From Simmondsia chinensis (Eukaryota; Streptophyta; Magnoliopsida; Caryophyllales; Simmondsiaceae), in contig JAGTTD010000007.1 in NCBI GenBank assembly GCA_018398585.1, positions 37,786,911 through 37,850,910 on the forward strand: DNA of 64,000 bases, in the 5' to 3' direction. A model generated the notes under the pieces. That model was not told the DNA's origin. It did no database searches and saw only the letters and a program-made list of their open reading frames with translations. This document shows, in pieces, positions 21,892 to 33,300 of this stretch (within the stretch, counting starts at the first letter, position 1; each line of letters begins with the position of its first letter). Made by a program: the position numbers and the translations under genes.

Positions 21892-22279
21892 AAGGGTAAT
21901 TTATCTCAAAGGTCCATACACTTGCTCATTGTGTCAATTTAGTTCTTGTACTTTCAGTTGTGTCAATTTAGTTTCTGAACAATTCGAAATGTGTCAATTT
22001 AGTCATTTGGTCAAGTTTAAGTTAAGTTAATATCGTAATTTCAAACGAAAAAATTATATTAAATGCAAGCAACTTATTATAAATTCATCTGTTTACTTAA
22101 TTTAACCCAATTCGTTGCTGAACTATTAAAAATTTTATTAAAACTTAACATAAAATTTTATCTAAGGATCAAATTGACACATTTTGAATTATACAGAGGC
22201 CAAATTGATACAATTAAAAATACAAGGACTAAATTAACACAATAAACAAAGTATAAGAACCTCTAGCATAAATAACCCT
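21892..22279. mobile_element. MITE family B copy
   Basis: 'agggtaatttatctcaaagg' and 'attgtgtcaatttagttctt' at the left are inverted at the right ('aattaacacaataaacaaag', 'gcataaataaccct'). It is collinear with 11042-11431. Confidence 0.78.
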
Positions 22280-22330
22280 ATATCTAATTATCCTTTTGAT
22301 TATCATTTTTGATCGGGAGAATAAACAAAT

Positions 22331-22548
22331 TGCAACATTTTCAGTGCTCTAAGAACTCACGCCTACGCAGGTTTGAGGGTGGATATAGGCGGCGTTCCCC
22401 CTTCACGGTGCTACCCCAAAGAGAAGTTATTTTCGAGAACCCTCAATCTAAGGGGTACAATATAATGACTTCTTAGTAGGTTACTCATCTTAATATTACT
22501 CTCGTCCAAACACGTATAATTTCGGACTTCTATGAACAAATCCTGGAT
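22331..22548 (-). mobile_element. 5S-headed SINE, subfamily B, diverged
   Basis: Tail 'gcaacattttcagtgctc', body 'aggcggcgttcccccttcac' and 'agaagttattttcgagaacc', then the 5S head in reverse complement: 'gtaggttactcatcttaat', 'ccaaacacgtataatttcgg'. The many C-to-T type changes suggest an old, methylated copy. Confidence 0.78.
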
Positions 22549-22799
22549 ACAAACGTGGCAAATGCAAAGAGGCCCATAAAAATTGATGACTCGTGACGAC
22601 TACGAGGATCGATGGGCCCACCAGATGACTGTGGCCTAGTGCAGACAAATCTGGACCGTCCGATGAGAAACTAGCAGGCTCGTCCGACGGCTGAGATGTT
22701 TTTAATTTTATTTTGTAATTGTATAGGTATTATTTATTTATGGGACAACGTGAAATAGAGAGGGGGAATCTGGTGGAGCGCAGGTGCAGAATCACACAC

Positions 22800-22930
22800 G
22801 TGCAGCCGCAGTATCAAAGTAGACACCCCCCCGTGACTCCCCAAATATTAATATTATTATTTATTTAATTTTTTGAGCCGGCCACGTCACTCTTATGTCA
22901 TGCCCTACACTTTTTTTCTTTGGATAAATT
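22800..22930. repeat. Direct repeat, copy 1 (partner 23420-23530)
   Basis: 'gccacgtcactcttatgtca' and 'tgccctacactttttttctt' recur as 'gccacgtcactcttatatca' and 'tgccctacactttttcttta' at 23480. Flanking words ('caccccccgtgactcccc', 'caccctccgtgcttccc') are also shared, so ~110 bp are duplicated about 610 bp apart. Confidence 0.7.
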
Positions 22931-23419
22931 ATATATTAATATATGGAGATTTAGTGTATTAATTTTATAAAATTAATATGACTGTTTATGATAGATATGA
23001 GAGTATGCAAGGTAGGATAAGTCGATCTCAAGCTTGAAGACCGAGACCGCAAGGATCTTCATCTTCCTTTCTATTTTAGTTTTTTTTGACTAGTTGGGTA
23101 AGGCCGTGCTTTGGGATCTCTTTTGATATCCTTTTATTTACCTTGTGGGTCCTGACTATCTCTTTAGAACGGGGATTGTATCCATATATTTAGTATGTAG
23201 AAAGAAGAGGGGCGGGTACATGCTTCATTATTTTAGATTGCCTGCCTTGAAAACGCCCATCCTAGCTCGCCCGTCACCTGGCTCGCCTGGTAGGTGCAGT
23301 TATAAAAAAGGACAAAATTTGAAAATAATGTTATTATATCCAATAGAAGCTAAAAATAATAATTTAATTTTAAAACACTAAAGAATGTCGATATGGCTTA
23401 TTAAATCTTTTTTAAAATG

Positions 23420-23530
23420 CAAACACCCTCCGTGCTTCCCACAGGATTACACTGAAAAATTTATTTATTTCTTTGACTCAGCCACGTCACTCTTATATCA
23501 TGCCCTACACTTTTTCTTTAGGTAAATTAC
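23420..23530. repeat. Direct repeat, copy 2 (partner 22800-22930)
   Basis: See the partner copy. Both copies run into the same MITE-like 'taaattat...ttagta' sequence at their right edge. Confidence 0.7.
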
Positions 23531-23795
23531 ATTTTAGTACATCGAGGTTTGGTTCATTAATTCTTTAGTCTGTAAACTTTATACTATTTTTTTTAGTCTA
23601 AAAAGTTACATACATTTGATTAAATAATTCAAATAGTGATATGTAAGGGTGCAAAACAAGCTCCGTTTTCATTCTTTTATATTGCTAGTTGGACTATTTT
23701 ATTAAATACACGGAACTTTTTATATTAAAAATTTATTTCATAAAGTTTGTGAACTAAAAATTAATACACTAAATCTCAAGGTACTAATATATATT
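23520..23795. mobile_element. Small foldback MITE
   Basis: The left arm 'taaattacattttagtacat ... ggtttggttcattaatt' is inverted at the right ('aattaatacactaaatctc ... aggtactaatatatattt'). The end matches the segment at 22922-22965, which looks like a half copy. Confidence 0.6.
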
Positions 23796-23807
23796 TTTTT
23801 CCTTTTC

Positions 23808-24170
23808 TTTCGATAATTGAATACAAGCCGGATGAGTCACGATAATACGGGATAAAGCCGAAGACAAGCAACTAAAAAAGTAAAGGAAGAAGGCTACACA
23901 AAACTCGAACTTTAAATGAAAACGCTTAATCAAGGTCTAGGGCAGCTTAATCAGAAGACAGTGGAAAAGGAGCTACCCCAACGATGTGCACTTTAGAAGG
24001 CCTATCCCAACAACATACTAACGACCAAGTAACAAGTGACCAAAACATCTAAGGCCGACCTCAACATAGTAATAACGACTTACAAGAACATCAGACTAGA
24101 ATAGAAGTCTTAGATACGTTAACATAATACCTCCTCCTAAGAAATCGGGATACGAACTGAGATCTTCGGC
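23808..24170 (-). mobile_element. Probable L1 LINE 3'-end fragment
   Basis: It begins 'tttctttcgataattgaata', the reverse complement of the L1 3' terminus (AATTATCGAAAA) seen at 12736, 58175 and 59908. No target duplication identified. Confidence 0.4.
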
Positions 24171-24424
24171 TTGAATATTTTATTGCAAAATAATGCTTCT
24201 CTTTTAATTAGAAAGAGAAACACAAATTAAATTTTTTTTTGGACAAAAATATTGCTTGTTTCTATATCTATAATTGAGGCTCCCTTATAATGCAAAAAAA
24301 AAAAAGAGGAGGAAATGTTGTTTAATTTAGAGATTTAATTTATATACTCATTAATATGATAAAAATAACTAAAATATTAACAATAATATTAAATTATTAT
24401 TTTTTTTATAATCTAATGATATCT

Positions 24425-24771
24425 TAGGCCTTATTTTGTATGCCAGAAGTAAACGTAGGAAGTACAAATTTATGAAAAAGTATAAATTTTGACTCTTGTT
24501 TTGTTGCAGGAAATAGGCAGAATGCAGAAAGTCAAAATTGTTAAGTAATTTTCACTTCCTTCAAAATGCAGGAAGTAACTTACCTAACTCCCGAGGTAAG
24601 TTGTAATTTCTATGTTTTTAACTAACCTTCCCAAAAAAGTCCAAGATTTCATCCTAGTAACCAAACGTCTTTTGTATACTTCTCGGAAGTTGACATAGGA
24701 AATGAATTATCATGAAATACAACTTTCCGTATGTATTTAATTCATATGACAACCAAACGAGGCTTACAAAA
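24425..24771. mobile_element. hAT-like MITE
   Basis: The left end 'taggccttattttgtatgcc' and right end 'atgacaaccaaacgaggctta' are imperfect inverted repeats of the common plant 'AGGCCTNGTTTGGNTG' type. Non-coding. Confidence 0.6.
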
Positions 24772-24774
24772 TAC

Positions 24775-25025
24775 ATTAAATGCATAAATTTAATATTATT
24801 TATTTTAAGTACATGTAAAATTGCTTTTATATATATAAATGCAAATTGGTGGTGAGTAGGGGGGATTTCCTTTTGGCTTTTATTTACTTTATTTTATTTC
24901 TTTATTTAATTTAAGTTGGAGGAGTTGTTGAAATAAAATTGTAAAAAACACATCATATTATTTATTTTTGATATGTTGTATAGATAATTTAATTGAGTTA
25001 AATTAATATATACTTTGTAATATAG
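24775..25025. other. AT-rich spacer
   Basis: No gene or repeat recognised. Confidence 0.4.
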
Positions 25026-25028
25026 TAT

Positions 25029-25328
25029 ATATTTATCAAAAAACTATCTATTTCAAAAGTTTAAGCTGACAAGATAAATACCCAAAATTGATTATATACT
25101 ATAACATGACCCTCACACAAATGCCTGTTTGGGTTTGTAGAGTGGATAATGTATAGGCCCACCTCATACCTTGTGCTTAAATTAATTTTGATATTAATAG
25201 TTAGAGCTGTTGAGATTCAAACTCGTGACTTCTTGATCACAAGACTCTACTACAATGTCAAAGAACCATATACCCCAAAAGCATAAGCCAATGGACAAAA
25301 GGTCAGAATTAATTTTATACTCTAACAA
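25029..25328 (-). mobile_element. TRIM with ~70-bp LTRs, minus orientation
   Basis: The right LTR is 25256-25328 ('tgtcaaagaaccatatac ... ttttatactctaaca'). The left LTR is about 25029-25108 ('aaaagtttaagctgac ... atactataaca'). The internal part carries 'ggcccacctcataccttgtg' and 'gagattcaaactcgtgac', the reverse of the array units at 59580-60386. The primer-binding site next to the right LTR is decayed. Confidence 0.68.
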
Positions 25329-25364
25329 TATCAAATGTTTTCAAATAAATAGTTTATATTACAA

Positions 25365-25577
25365 CCGGTTTGAGTGTAAAATCATTTACGAGCTTTTATC
25401 ATCAACTTAAATTTTTGAAATATTTTTTGTTTTTTGATATGGTATAAGATGAACCTGTGCACTAATCTATGCTTTAAATCTAATGCACAATCGTGAGGGA
25501 GGGAATGCTAGAATACAAAATTATTTCAGTATCATTGCATATCAATTTACACTTTTGAGAGAATTGATTCTTTCACA
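25365..25577 (+). mobile_element. Decayed TRIM with ~70-bp LTRs
   Basis: LTR-like 25368-25439 ('gagtgtaaaatcatttac', 'atcaacttaaatttttgaaa') is followed by 'gatatggtataaga', a remnant of the TGGTATCAGA primer-binding site. A second LTR-like block lies at 25508-25577. Confidence 0.5.
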
Positions 25578-25579
25578 CG

Positions 25580-26160
25580 AGCTTACAAAATGCTAGTATT
25601 TTTATAAGAGGTCATTCTAGAAATCATATTTATAATAATGACAAATAATACTATAAATATTCAAGATATATATTTAATTTATAAATTAAACATTGATATG
25701 ATATGAATATATAATTGATATATAAATTAGATATATTTAATATTTTCAATAATTTTTGAGTGAGTTAATTAAAGGGCCCTCTCTATAAGTTATTGTATCA
25801 TCACCTAACTCTTAACTTGTACTTGAGTCAACGTTGACTAATCTTATTGGGATAATTCTTTATTTGCTTATATCTATCCCATTATTTGAGCAATCTTCTT
25901 TTTTTTAATAGTGGTTTGCATTTTCTTTCTGTCCCGGTTTTAAGTAAAAATAGAAAAATAATATTTTCGGATAGAAGCAAAAGCAGAGCTCAAAGTTTTC
26001 CAGATAAAAACACCTATATTAAAAGTATTTTTTATAAAACTGCTTAATGCAAAAAGTATTCCCAAAAAAAGCAATTTTTCTTCCTATTTTGGCCAAAAAA
26101 GTTTCAAAATTGAGCTACTTTCATATCTTGCATATGAGATGTAGGTTGAACCCTAAACCT
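25580..26160. other. AT-rich spacer
   Basis: Contains 'aaagcaattttt'-type words shared with MITE-like segments at 44160 and 45780, but no defined ends. Confidence 0.4.
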
Positions 26161-26165
26161 CAGCA

Positions 26166-26872
26166 TCGGGATAGCAATGAAGTGGGGCGAGTATGCAGGG
26201 TGCTTCATCTGCTAAGGATATGAAGTTAATGCTTATACTCGCTCCATTACCTACAGATATCCGAAGGGTATTCATTAACTGCTCCGTACCTGTCTTAATG
26301 TGAATACAAAATAATTATCTATGCCTACCTGTATCAATTATGTATACTATTTTTCAAAAAATTAATTATATTTTTTTAGGACAATGATAAATAAGCAACA
26401 TTTTCAGTGCCCCAAGGGCTTCTGCCTAAACAAGGTCGGGGGGTGAATGTACGCAGCCTTCCCCCTTTATAGTGCTATCCTGAAGAGATACTATTTCCGA
26501 GTACCCCCAACCCTAGAGATTCAACACGAGGACTTCCCAAAAGATCACCAATCTTAGTACTACTGTCGCCCAAGCATGCTTAACTTCGAAGTTCTAATGG
26601 ATCCGGTGCTTACGTGTTGGTACCCTCTTAGGTTGATAAATAATTTAAGTAATTGAATTTAAACGCACATTTTTTAACTTGAAAATTAATTAGATAAAAA
26701 ATAGAGCGAGTATGGCGCGTATAGAGGAGACAGAGCAAGGCGTGTATAACACCGTACCCATACCCACCCTATACCTGGGCAGGTACACTCAATTCACAAC
26801 TGCTACCCATCCCAAATAGAGCAGCTACCTACAGGTAACGAGTTTTACCCGTCCCATTGTCATCCCGTCCTC
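26166..26872. mobile_element. Foldback-like element with CGGGATGACAATG ends, hosting a SINE
   Basis: The left end 'cgggatagcaatgaagtggg' is inverted at the right end 'cgtcccattgtcatcccg'. A 5S-headed SINE lies in its AT-rich middle, at a position resembling that in the related element at 9969-10660. Confidence 0.6.
26395..26633 (-). mobile_element. 5S-headed SINE, subfamily B
   Basis: Flanked by TGATAAATAA at 26385-26394 and 26634-26643. Tail 'gcaacattttcagtgcccca', body 'atgtacgcagccttccccct' and 'gatactatttccgagta', 5S head 'aagatcaccaatcttagta', 'cccaagcatgcttaacttcg' and 'tctaatggatccggtgct'. The distal end is 'gtgttggtaccctctt'. Confidence 0.9.
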
Positions 26873-27119
26873 TACATGAACACTTCTATAAAGCTAATAA
26901 CTTTATAACATAAATATATTATATATTTAATACACAAATTGGATACATTATTGCCTATAATATATTAGTCTTTACAAAAATGTCATACGCCATTAACAAA
27001 GCCCAAATCAACTTACTTACAGTAACCAAACAGCTGATGGTAAAGACTTTTGGCACAGATTCAATCACATCAGATCACGAAAAGCCCACAGCAGATTATG
27101 TTTCTCCGCTTTATTTTTT

Positions 27120-27215
27120 TTCCCTTTTTTTTTTTTTGTAAGCAAGAGTTTGAACCCGGAACCTCTTGTCCTGAGGCATCAAGATTATAAAGCTGTACAT
27201 CGTATCTACCCCCAG
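27120..27215 (-). mobile_element. Possible tRNA-derived SINE fragment
   Basis: On the minus strand 'ggttccgggttcaaactctt' contains a B-box-like GGTTCAAAC and runs into a poly(A) (plus-strand T run 27127-27138). No clear A box or target duplication. Confidence 0.35.
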
Positions 27216-27337
27216 ACTCTTCTTCTGGTTTGCTCGTTTGGGTTTCTGAATTTTCGGGAACGACGCTGGGTAATGTCGCTTAAGAGATCTTTGGCTGCTC
27301 GAAAGGCTTATTGATACGTAATTTGGGTAAGTATCAC

Positions 27338-30300
27338 TTACGTGGCGGTAATTGGAAGCTTCTGGTAATTAGTTTCGACGAGGCTAAGGAGAAAGTCTGT
27401 GAAGATATGTTCATATTCTGGCATCTTACCATACCCTGCAAAAACGAGTTCTACCATAAGAAAGAGGATAAAAGAGATATGCTTAATGATATACGCTGAC
27501 TAGTTCAATTGATAAAGTCTCTTGAAGGAATCTATGGAGTTTCGGGAGGGTTGCCCCATATAAGATCCAATTGGATTTCTTACCAGTTACAAGAAAAAAA
27601 AAAATATTGCATCTAAAAATATGGTATTGTACCATGTAAAAAGCCCATGAATGATCAACACCTAACATTCTTAAGGTTTTGAGACAACTAGATTCTTATA
27701 TTAAGAGTTTCTTTGACCAAAAAGCCTTCGAGTTCAAGTTGCAACACACTCTACCTTTCCAAGTAATTAATTGAATGGAAGGTCTGAAATTGGTATATAT
27801 ATTATCCGCACTTCAAATCTAACAGACGTCCTAGAGGAGACATTAGAGTCTAAAATCTTTCTTAAAAGCATATGTTTGATATTGCTTTTTTATCTGCAAT
27901 GTTTCGTTTTCCAAAAACTAAAACCCATTATCTTGAAGAACACTTTCTTCGGATTCTTGATCTCTTCATTTCAATTTTTTCCTAGTTTGATTGGAAACTA
28001 AAAAACAACAAACTACTTGGTTTTTTCGTCTCTACAACAACAACAAACCCAGTGCCTCAAGGGCTCTCGCCTAAGCGGGGTTTGGGAGAGTGGATGTATG
28101 CAGCCTTACGCCTTCAGGGTGTAACCCTGCCGAGAGGCTGTTTCTGACGACCCCCAACCTTATAGGGTTGGCAACACGAGGACTTCCAAGGAAGTCACCC
28201 ATCCTGGTACTACTCTCACCCAAGCACGCTTAACATCGGAGTTCTAATGGAACCCGGTGTATTAGTGCCCGGTTTTTTCGTCTCTAAAGAATTCAAAATT
28301 GCAAACAGAGAACCATACTAAACAGGTCCTAGTTTCACGAAACAATTTAAGCATTTGAAATAATTGGCCATGAAAAGACATATATATAATCATGTATGCA
28401 AACAGGAAGAGCAACTACCAGGGAAGTAATTGATGTCAATGACATAGAAGTTATTACAAGTCCCATATTCTCGGATTATATCTAGGTTGAATAACCGTAA
28501 TCCCTGCAGATCAAACACAATAAAGTACATGAATACCTTTCGCATTCAAAAGCACACCTAATGAAACTGATGAAAATTGCACCAAGTATATACCATTCGA
28601 CGTCGAAGTTCTTTGGCTAGTTTCTCAAGCAATGGTCGTGGAGGCGGCTCTGCAATATGAAACACACAATGAATCCTCAGACTATAGACAGAGATATAAT
28701 CTTCTCAGTGCAGCATGTTAAAGAACAAACTATCCCAAAAGCTTAAGATCATAGTTAAAGGTCCCCTCATGCAAATGCCCGTCAAGCTCGAAACGTGGAT
28801 AATACACAGGCCCATCTAAGCCTCATGATATATTAGTGTTTAGAATGGGGGTTATTAAAATTCGAACTTGTGACAACAAAGCTCTAGTACCATGTCCAGG
28901 AACCAGTTATTGCAGACGCTTAAACTGATGGGTGAAGGTCTATGATTATTTTATATTCTAATAGAGCCCCTGTGATACAACCCCAAACCACTTCTAGGAA
29001 CAAATTATTCAAGCTCATAACTGCTGATTTAGAGAAATTCAAAGAAATTTTCGTTTTCCGAGCTCTTTGGGTATAGTATTATCATTAATTAGCACCATTC
29101 CTTTGCTATTTTCATCACCATAATCTATCATCAACACTCGTCAAGACCCCAAACAACCCAAATAGCAGCTTTGAAGTTGGGACACCAATTCATCAAGGGT
29201 CCATTCCGAAAATTAATTATTTATAGATTTGTTTTACCATATATCGTTCATTCATAAAGGCGAAATAAAACCTGTATATAATAGGATATAAACATATATA
29301 TTCATATATTAGCTGATAATATATAATATAAAATAGATTATTTAAGGTAACGTTTTAATTGACTTAAATCCCTTCATTACCAAAAAGGGCTAACAATTCA
29401 AGACTTGCTTAAGACCCTTAAAATCTCAGGATCAGCCCCCCAGTCATCATTATACTTGTGTTCTAATCATCATTTTCTTTTGTTTCTTGGTCGTCATCAT
29501 TGGAGTGCTAAATCCTCACTTGTGACACAACAAATCTCACAAGATAATGATGTAAACCTTATGCAGCCAGTAAAAGAAATTATACAAACGGATCTATCGA
29601 TTTTGAAAACGTACCAGCAATACTAGGATCCAGATCTGCATCATCAGCTGAAGCAGCAGCACAAGATACCCTTGGAAAACGGAATACACCCGACTCACTT
29701 TTACTTACATTGGGAAGTGAAAATCGTTTTACGACCTTTATAGCTTCACCAACGATGTACACTTTGAACAGGACTCCACCTGTAAGCAACCAGATCAAGT
29801 AGATGTATGAATGTCCCATTGTCATGAGGACTACATAGATGATAGAACAATAAGATGACCTTTAGGCTCTGTTTGGAACAAGAAAATTTTGGACAAAGGA
29901 AAAAAATTAAGAAAAGTATTTAACTACGTTAGGCATACAAGGAAAATACAAAGGGAAAAAAAAAAATTGGATGGAAACTATAAAAGATTGTAGTACGATT
30001 TTTTTTTTCTTTCATTTGTTTCTTGGGTTGGGACCCGCGGACACAGCCTTTGTTCAGGGTAGCACCCTGAAGGGGTAAGGCTGCATACATCTCACCCCCT
30101 AGATCCTGCTCAGGTGGGAGCCCTTGAGGCACTGGATTGTTGGTGTTTTAGTACGATTTTTTGAAAATCAGTTTCCTCTCGAATTGGAAAGAAAATGAAT
30201 CATGGCCAAACGATGCTAGGGCAACGCTCGAACCTTTTCATTATTAACCCTTGGTCTCCTTCCATATCAAGAAATTCATACCTCACACGCTCTAGGCCTA

Positions 30301-33300
30301 ATCATTTTGCAACTATTTTTTTTTCCTTGTTTTTCTTTGCCATCCAAACAATAGGAAAAAGTCATTTTATCACATTTTCTTTCCCTTTAATTTCTTTCCA
30401 TTTATCTTCCTTTAAATTTTACTTATTCCAAAAAGAGCCTTGGGATAATCGATTGATACCATGATTTACAAACTCTTGTAAAACAAGTGGTGGCTCAAGT
30501 TTCTTAAGAGAGTATCGATCATAAGCGAGCGATAGCTGGTGGGATTTAGCAGTTCCATCAGCAAATAAAGGCTTTGCAACTGCAAGGACAAAAATACGCG
30601 ACCTCAGAGTCAATAACTAACACAAGTGTAAGTTTTATGAATTAGATAAAAAGGGTTTTGCAGGGACGACGAGATGTTAATGTAGCATACCAATAGGAAG
30701 GGAGAGCCCCGCCCTGGCAACAGCATGAGGAATAGATGATGCATCCCTTTTAATAACCAACTGCCTTGGAATGCTAACTTTGCCTGTAATATTGATTATC
30801 AACCGAACTTTTCGTCAGCATTAATGCCTGGACACAGTATTACGCCATATCTTATTTTTGGTTACTTATGACACAGATCCATGTACTCAAATGACACGAT
30901 ATAAATTGCATAAGGACCAAATTAACACAATTAAAAGTAAAAGAATTAAATTGGCACAATGAGCAAACTACATGGACCTTTAGCATGAACGACCCTTTAA
31001 ATTTTATTTTGGGTAAATACGGTCAGGTGCGAGGAGATTTGAACCCAGAACATAGCTTCAATCATAATATTATTTTAATACTAGACCAACGCCAGGCCAG
31101 GCTATTCATTAAACAAGTGAAAAAAGCTATAAAACTAGTCCTCTTATAGAAAGAATCACAAAGCATACCATGAGAGTCTGACAAGTTCAAATCAGCAACC
31201 ACCTGCAGCATTGATTGGCGATTGTGCAGATGTTGTATGGCATGTGGAGGATCAAGAACCGTCACTTCTGGATGTGTTAGTCTGTAATCCTGAAGAAATA
31301 TGTTTCAACCGATAAGCAGAAAGAAGAATTTGAACCAATCAAAACATCTGTAACATAGTCTGGCACAAGTCAAACTCATGTATCCATGAATCCGGATCTT
31401 GCATTAAAGGAAAAAGAAAAAAAAAAAAACCCCCATATAGCATGGATGCGAGTTCAGAAACTCGAGGCAGGCCACGTGTTTGTATGGAGAAGAAAATAAT
31501 ATAAAGATAAAAAGGAAGCATAGATTGGCAACCTTTGTATTAGTATTGTAAGTATTGTGATTATTTAAAATAATTTGATGAGTTTCGGATCAACTGAAGT
31601 CAACTTAGAATACCTTTTTAAAAAAAAGAAAGAAAGCAAGATCAACATCAATCACGCAAGCAATTGGGTACCTAGTCAAGGAAATTAGCCCACGTAGCAA
31701 CCTCCCATAGGCACTTTAGCTGAAGGAGGAGAAACATGTGCCCTGGACACATACACCCATATAAAATAAAGAAGGAAATGCGATACAGAAACTCCTTTAT
31801 GCTCTTGTGTTCCGAGAAATTTGAAGAAAATTTGAAGCTTCTACCTCGATATCACATCAGATTCAAGAAGATTGAAAGACGAAGTACTCTAAAGATTATA
31901 TAAGAGAAGGTTGTATGTTACCCCAAATCACCATCATTGCAAATTAATTTATTGGACCAAAAAAATGTGAGATATAAATATATGATCAGCAGCATAAAAT
32001 AAACATGTTCTAGTGCAAGTATGCAAAGATTATGGGATAAACATGTTCCTGCATGTTCGAGGATTTTTATCCTCTTAATTATTAAAAAAAAATAAAAATG
32101 GAAACATCATCGTCATTGTCAAGAACCGAGCCATGATTATCAGGAATTGATCAACATAAAGAACAGCAGAAGGTGGATGAAAAGACCTACCTCAAGAATC
32201 TGCCGCCATTCCCATCCAGATAACTGCATAAAAAATAAGAATTGTATACATCTTGTCAGAAAAGGGAACTTGCACCAAATGCAGAAAAGAAGTATGCAAC
32301 CCCAAGCCCTGTTGCCAAACCCAATTAGCAGGCTACATCTTAAGGAACAAAGTCGACTGTCGCAGAAGGGAGCAACAATCAGGAGTATGTCAGCGTTTTC
32401 TTCTTTTCTTTTTGACCGAACAAATACATAGTTAGAGGCTATGGCAGTATGGTGTGCCTCGAAAATCAATCAAGAAACACACCACGGACATAGAAATATT
32501 CAGTTTCTATTCTTCAATTGTGGAAAAATAGAGGGAGAAATAGGCAATCTATTTACCTTGTGCAACACAACGTCAAATGGGCCCTGCTCTGAAAGGGGGA
32601 TGTTTAGATCAATAGCAACAAATACAATTCCCTTTAGCCTGCAACAAAAACACATTTAAGTGCATTTAGAGACTTCAGTCATAGATAGAGCTTGAAAGCT
32701 TTCACTCTAACCAAACATGCAATGGACCACAGCAAAAAGAACTTCAGAATGGAGACCTCTATGTCCAATAACAGATACAATTTGAAGCAGTGAAGTCCAA
32801 GAATAACATAAACTATGCCAATCAAAAGTCAAATAACATAATTTCGGAAACACCATGATTTTAGTAATGCTGTGTGGAAATAGGCAGTAAACATGTAAGA
32901 CCATCGTCACATTGGGATTTTAGGGAAAATTGATTACTTCAATATCTTACGTTTGCAAAGGAAAAGAAATTGAAGAATACCTTTACAATCATTAATTTCA
33001 ATATCCTTTGATAAACTTTTAAAAGTAAACAAGGTTATAAGTATATTACAGTAAACAAACTGCAGTACTTACTCATCTTGGATGCCACCAGCCATCGTTA
33101 TTTGATTCCAGGATTCCAATTAACTTATCCAAAGATTTTTAGTCCTTTCTATGAGCAATAATCAAAGTATGAGCGGCCACTAAGGATTCATTTAAAGTGT
33201 GTAAAGCAACAGATTGAGAAAAAGAGACTATACGGTGCGTTGGACATTGAGTGTGATTATGTGAAGTGATGATCAAACATCTAATTGAAGGGTATTCTAA

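Noticed and set aside
28035..28270. Cassandra TRIM (LTR retrotransposon with 5S-like LTR)
   Set aside because: There is no second LTR, no primer-binding site or polypurine tract, the target duplications are 10-17 bp rather than 5 bp, and the 3' end is (TTG)n or AATGTTGC.
32140..32469. 109-aa minus-strand ORF as a separate gene
   Set aside because: Only the [10 protein letters not shown] part is coding, as ITPK exon 3; the rest is intron read-through.
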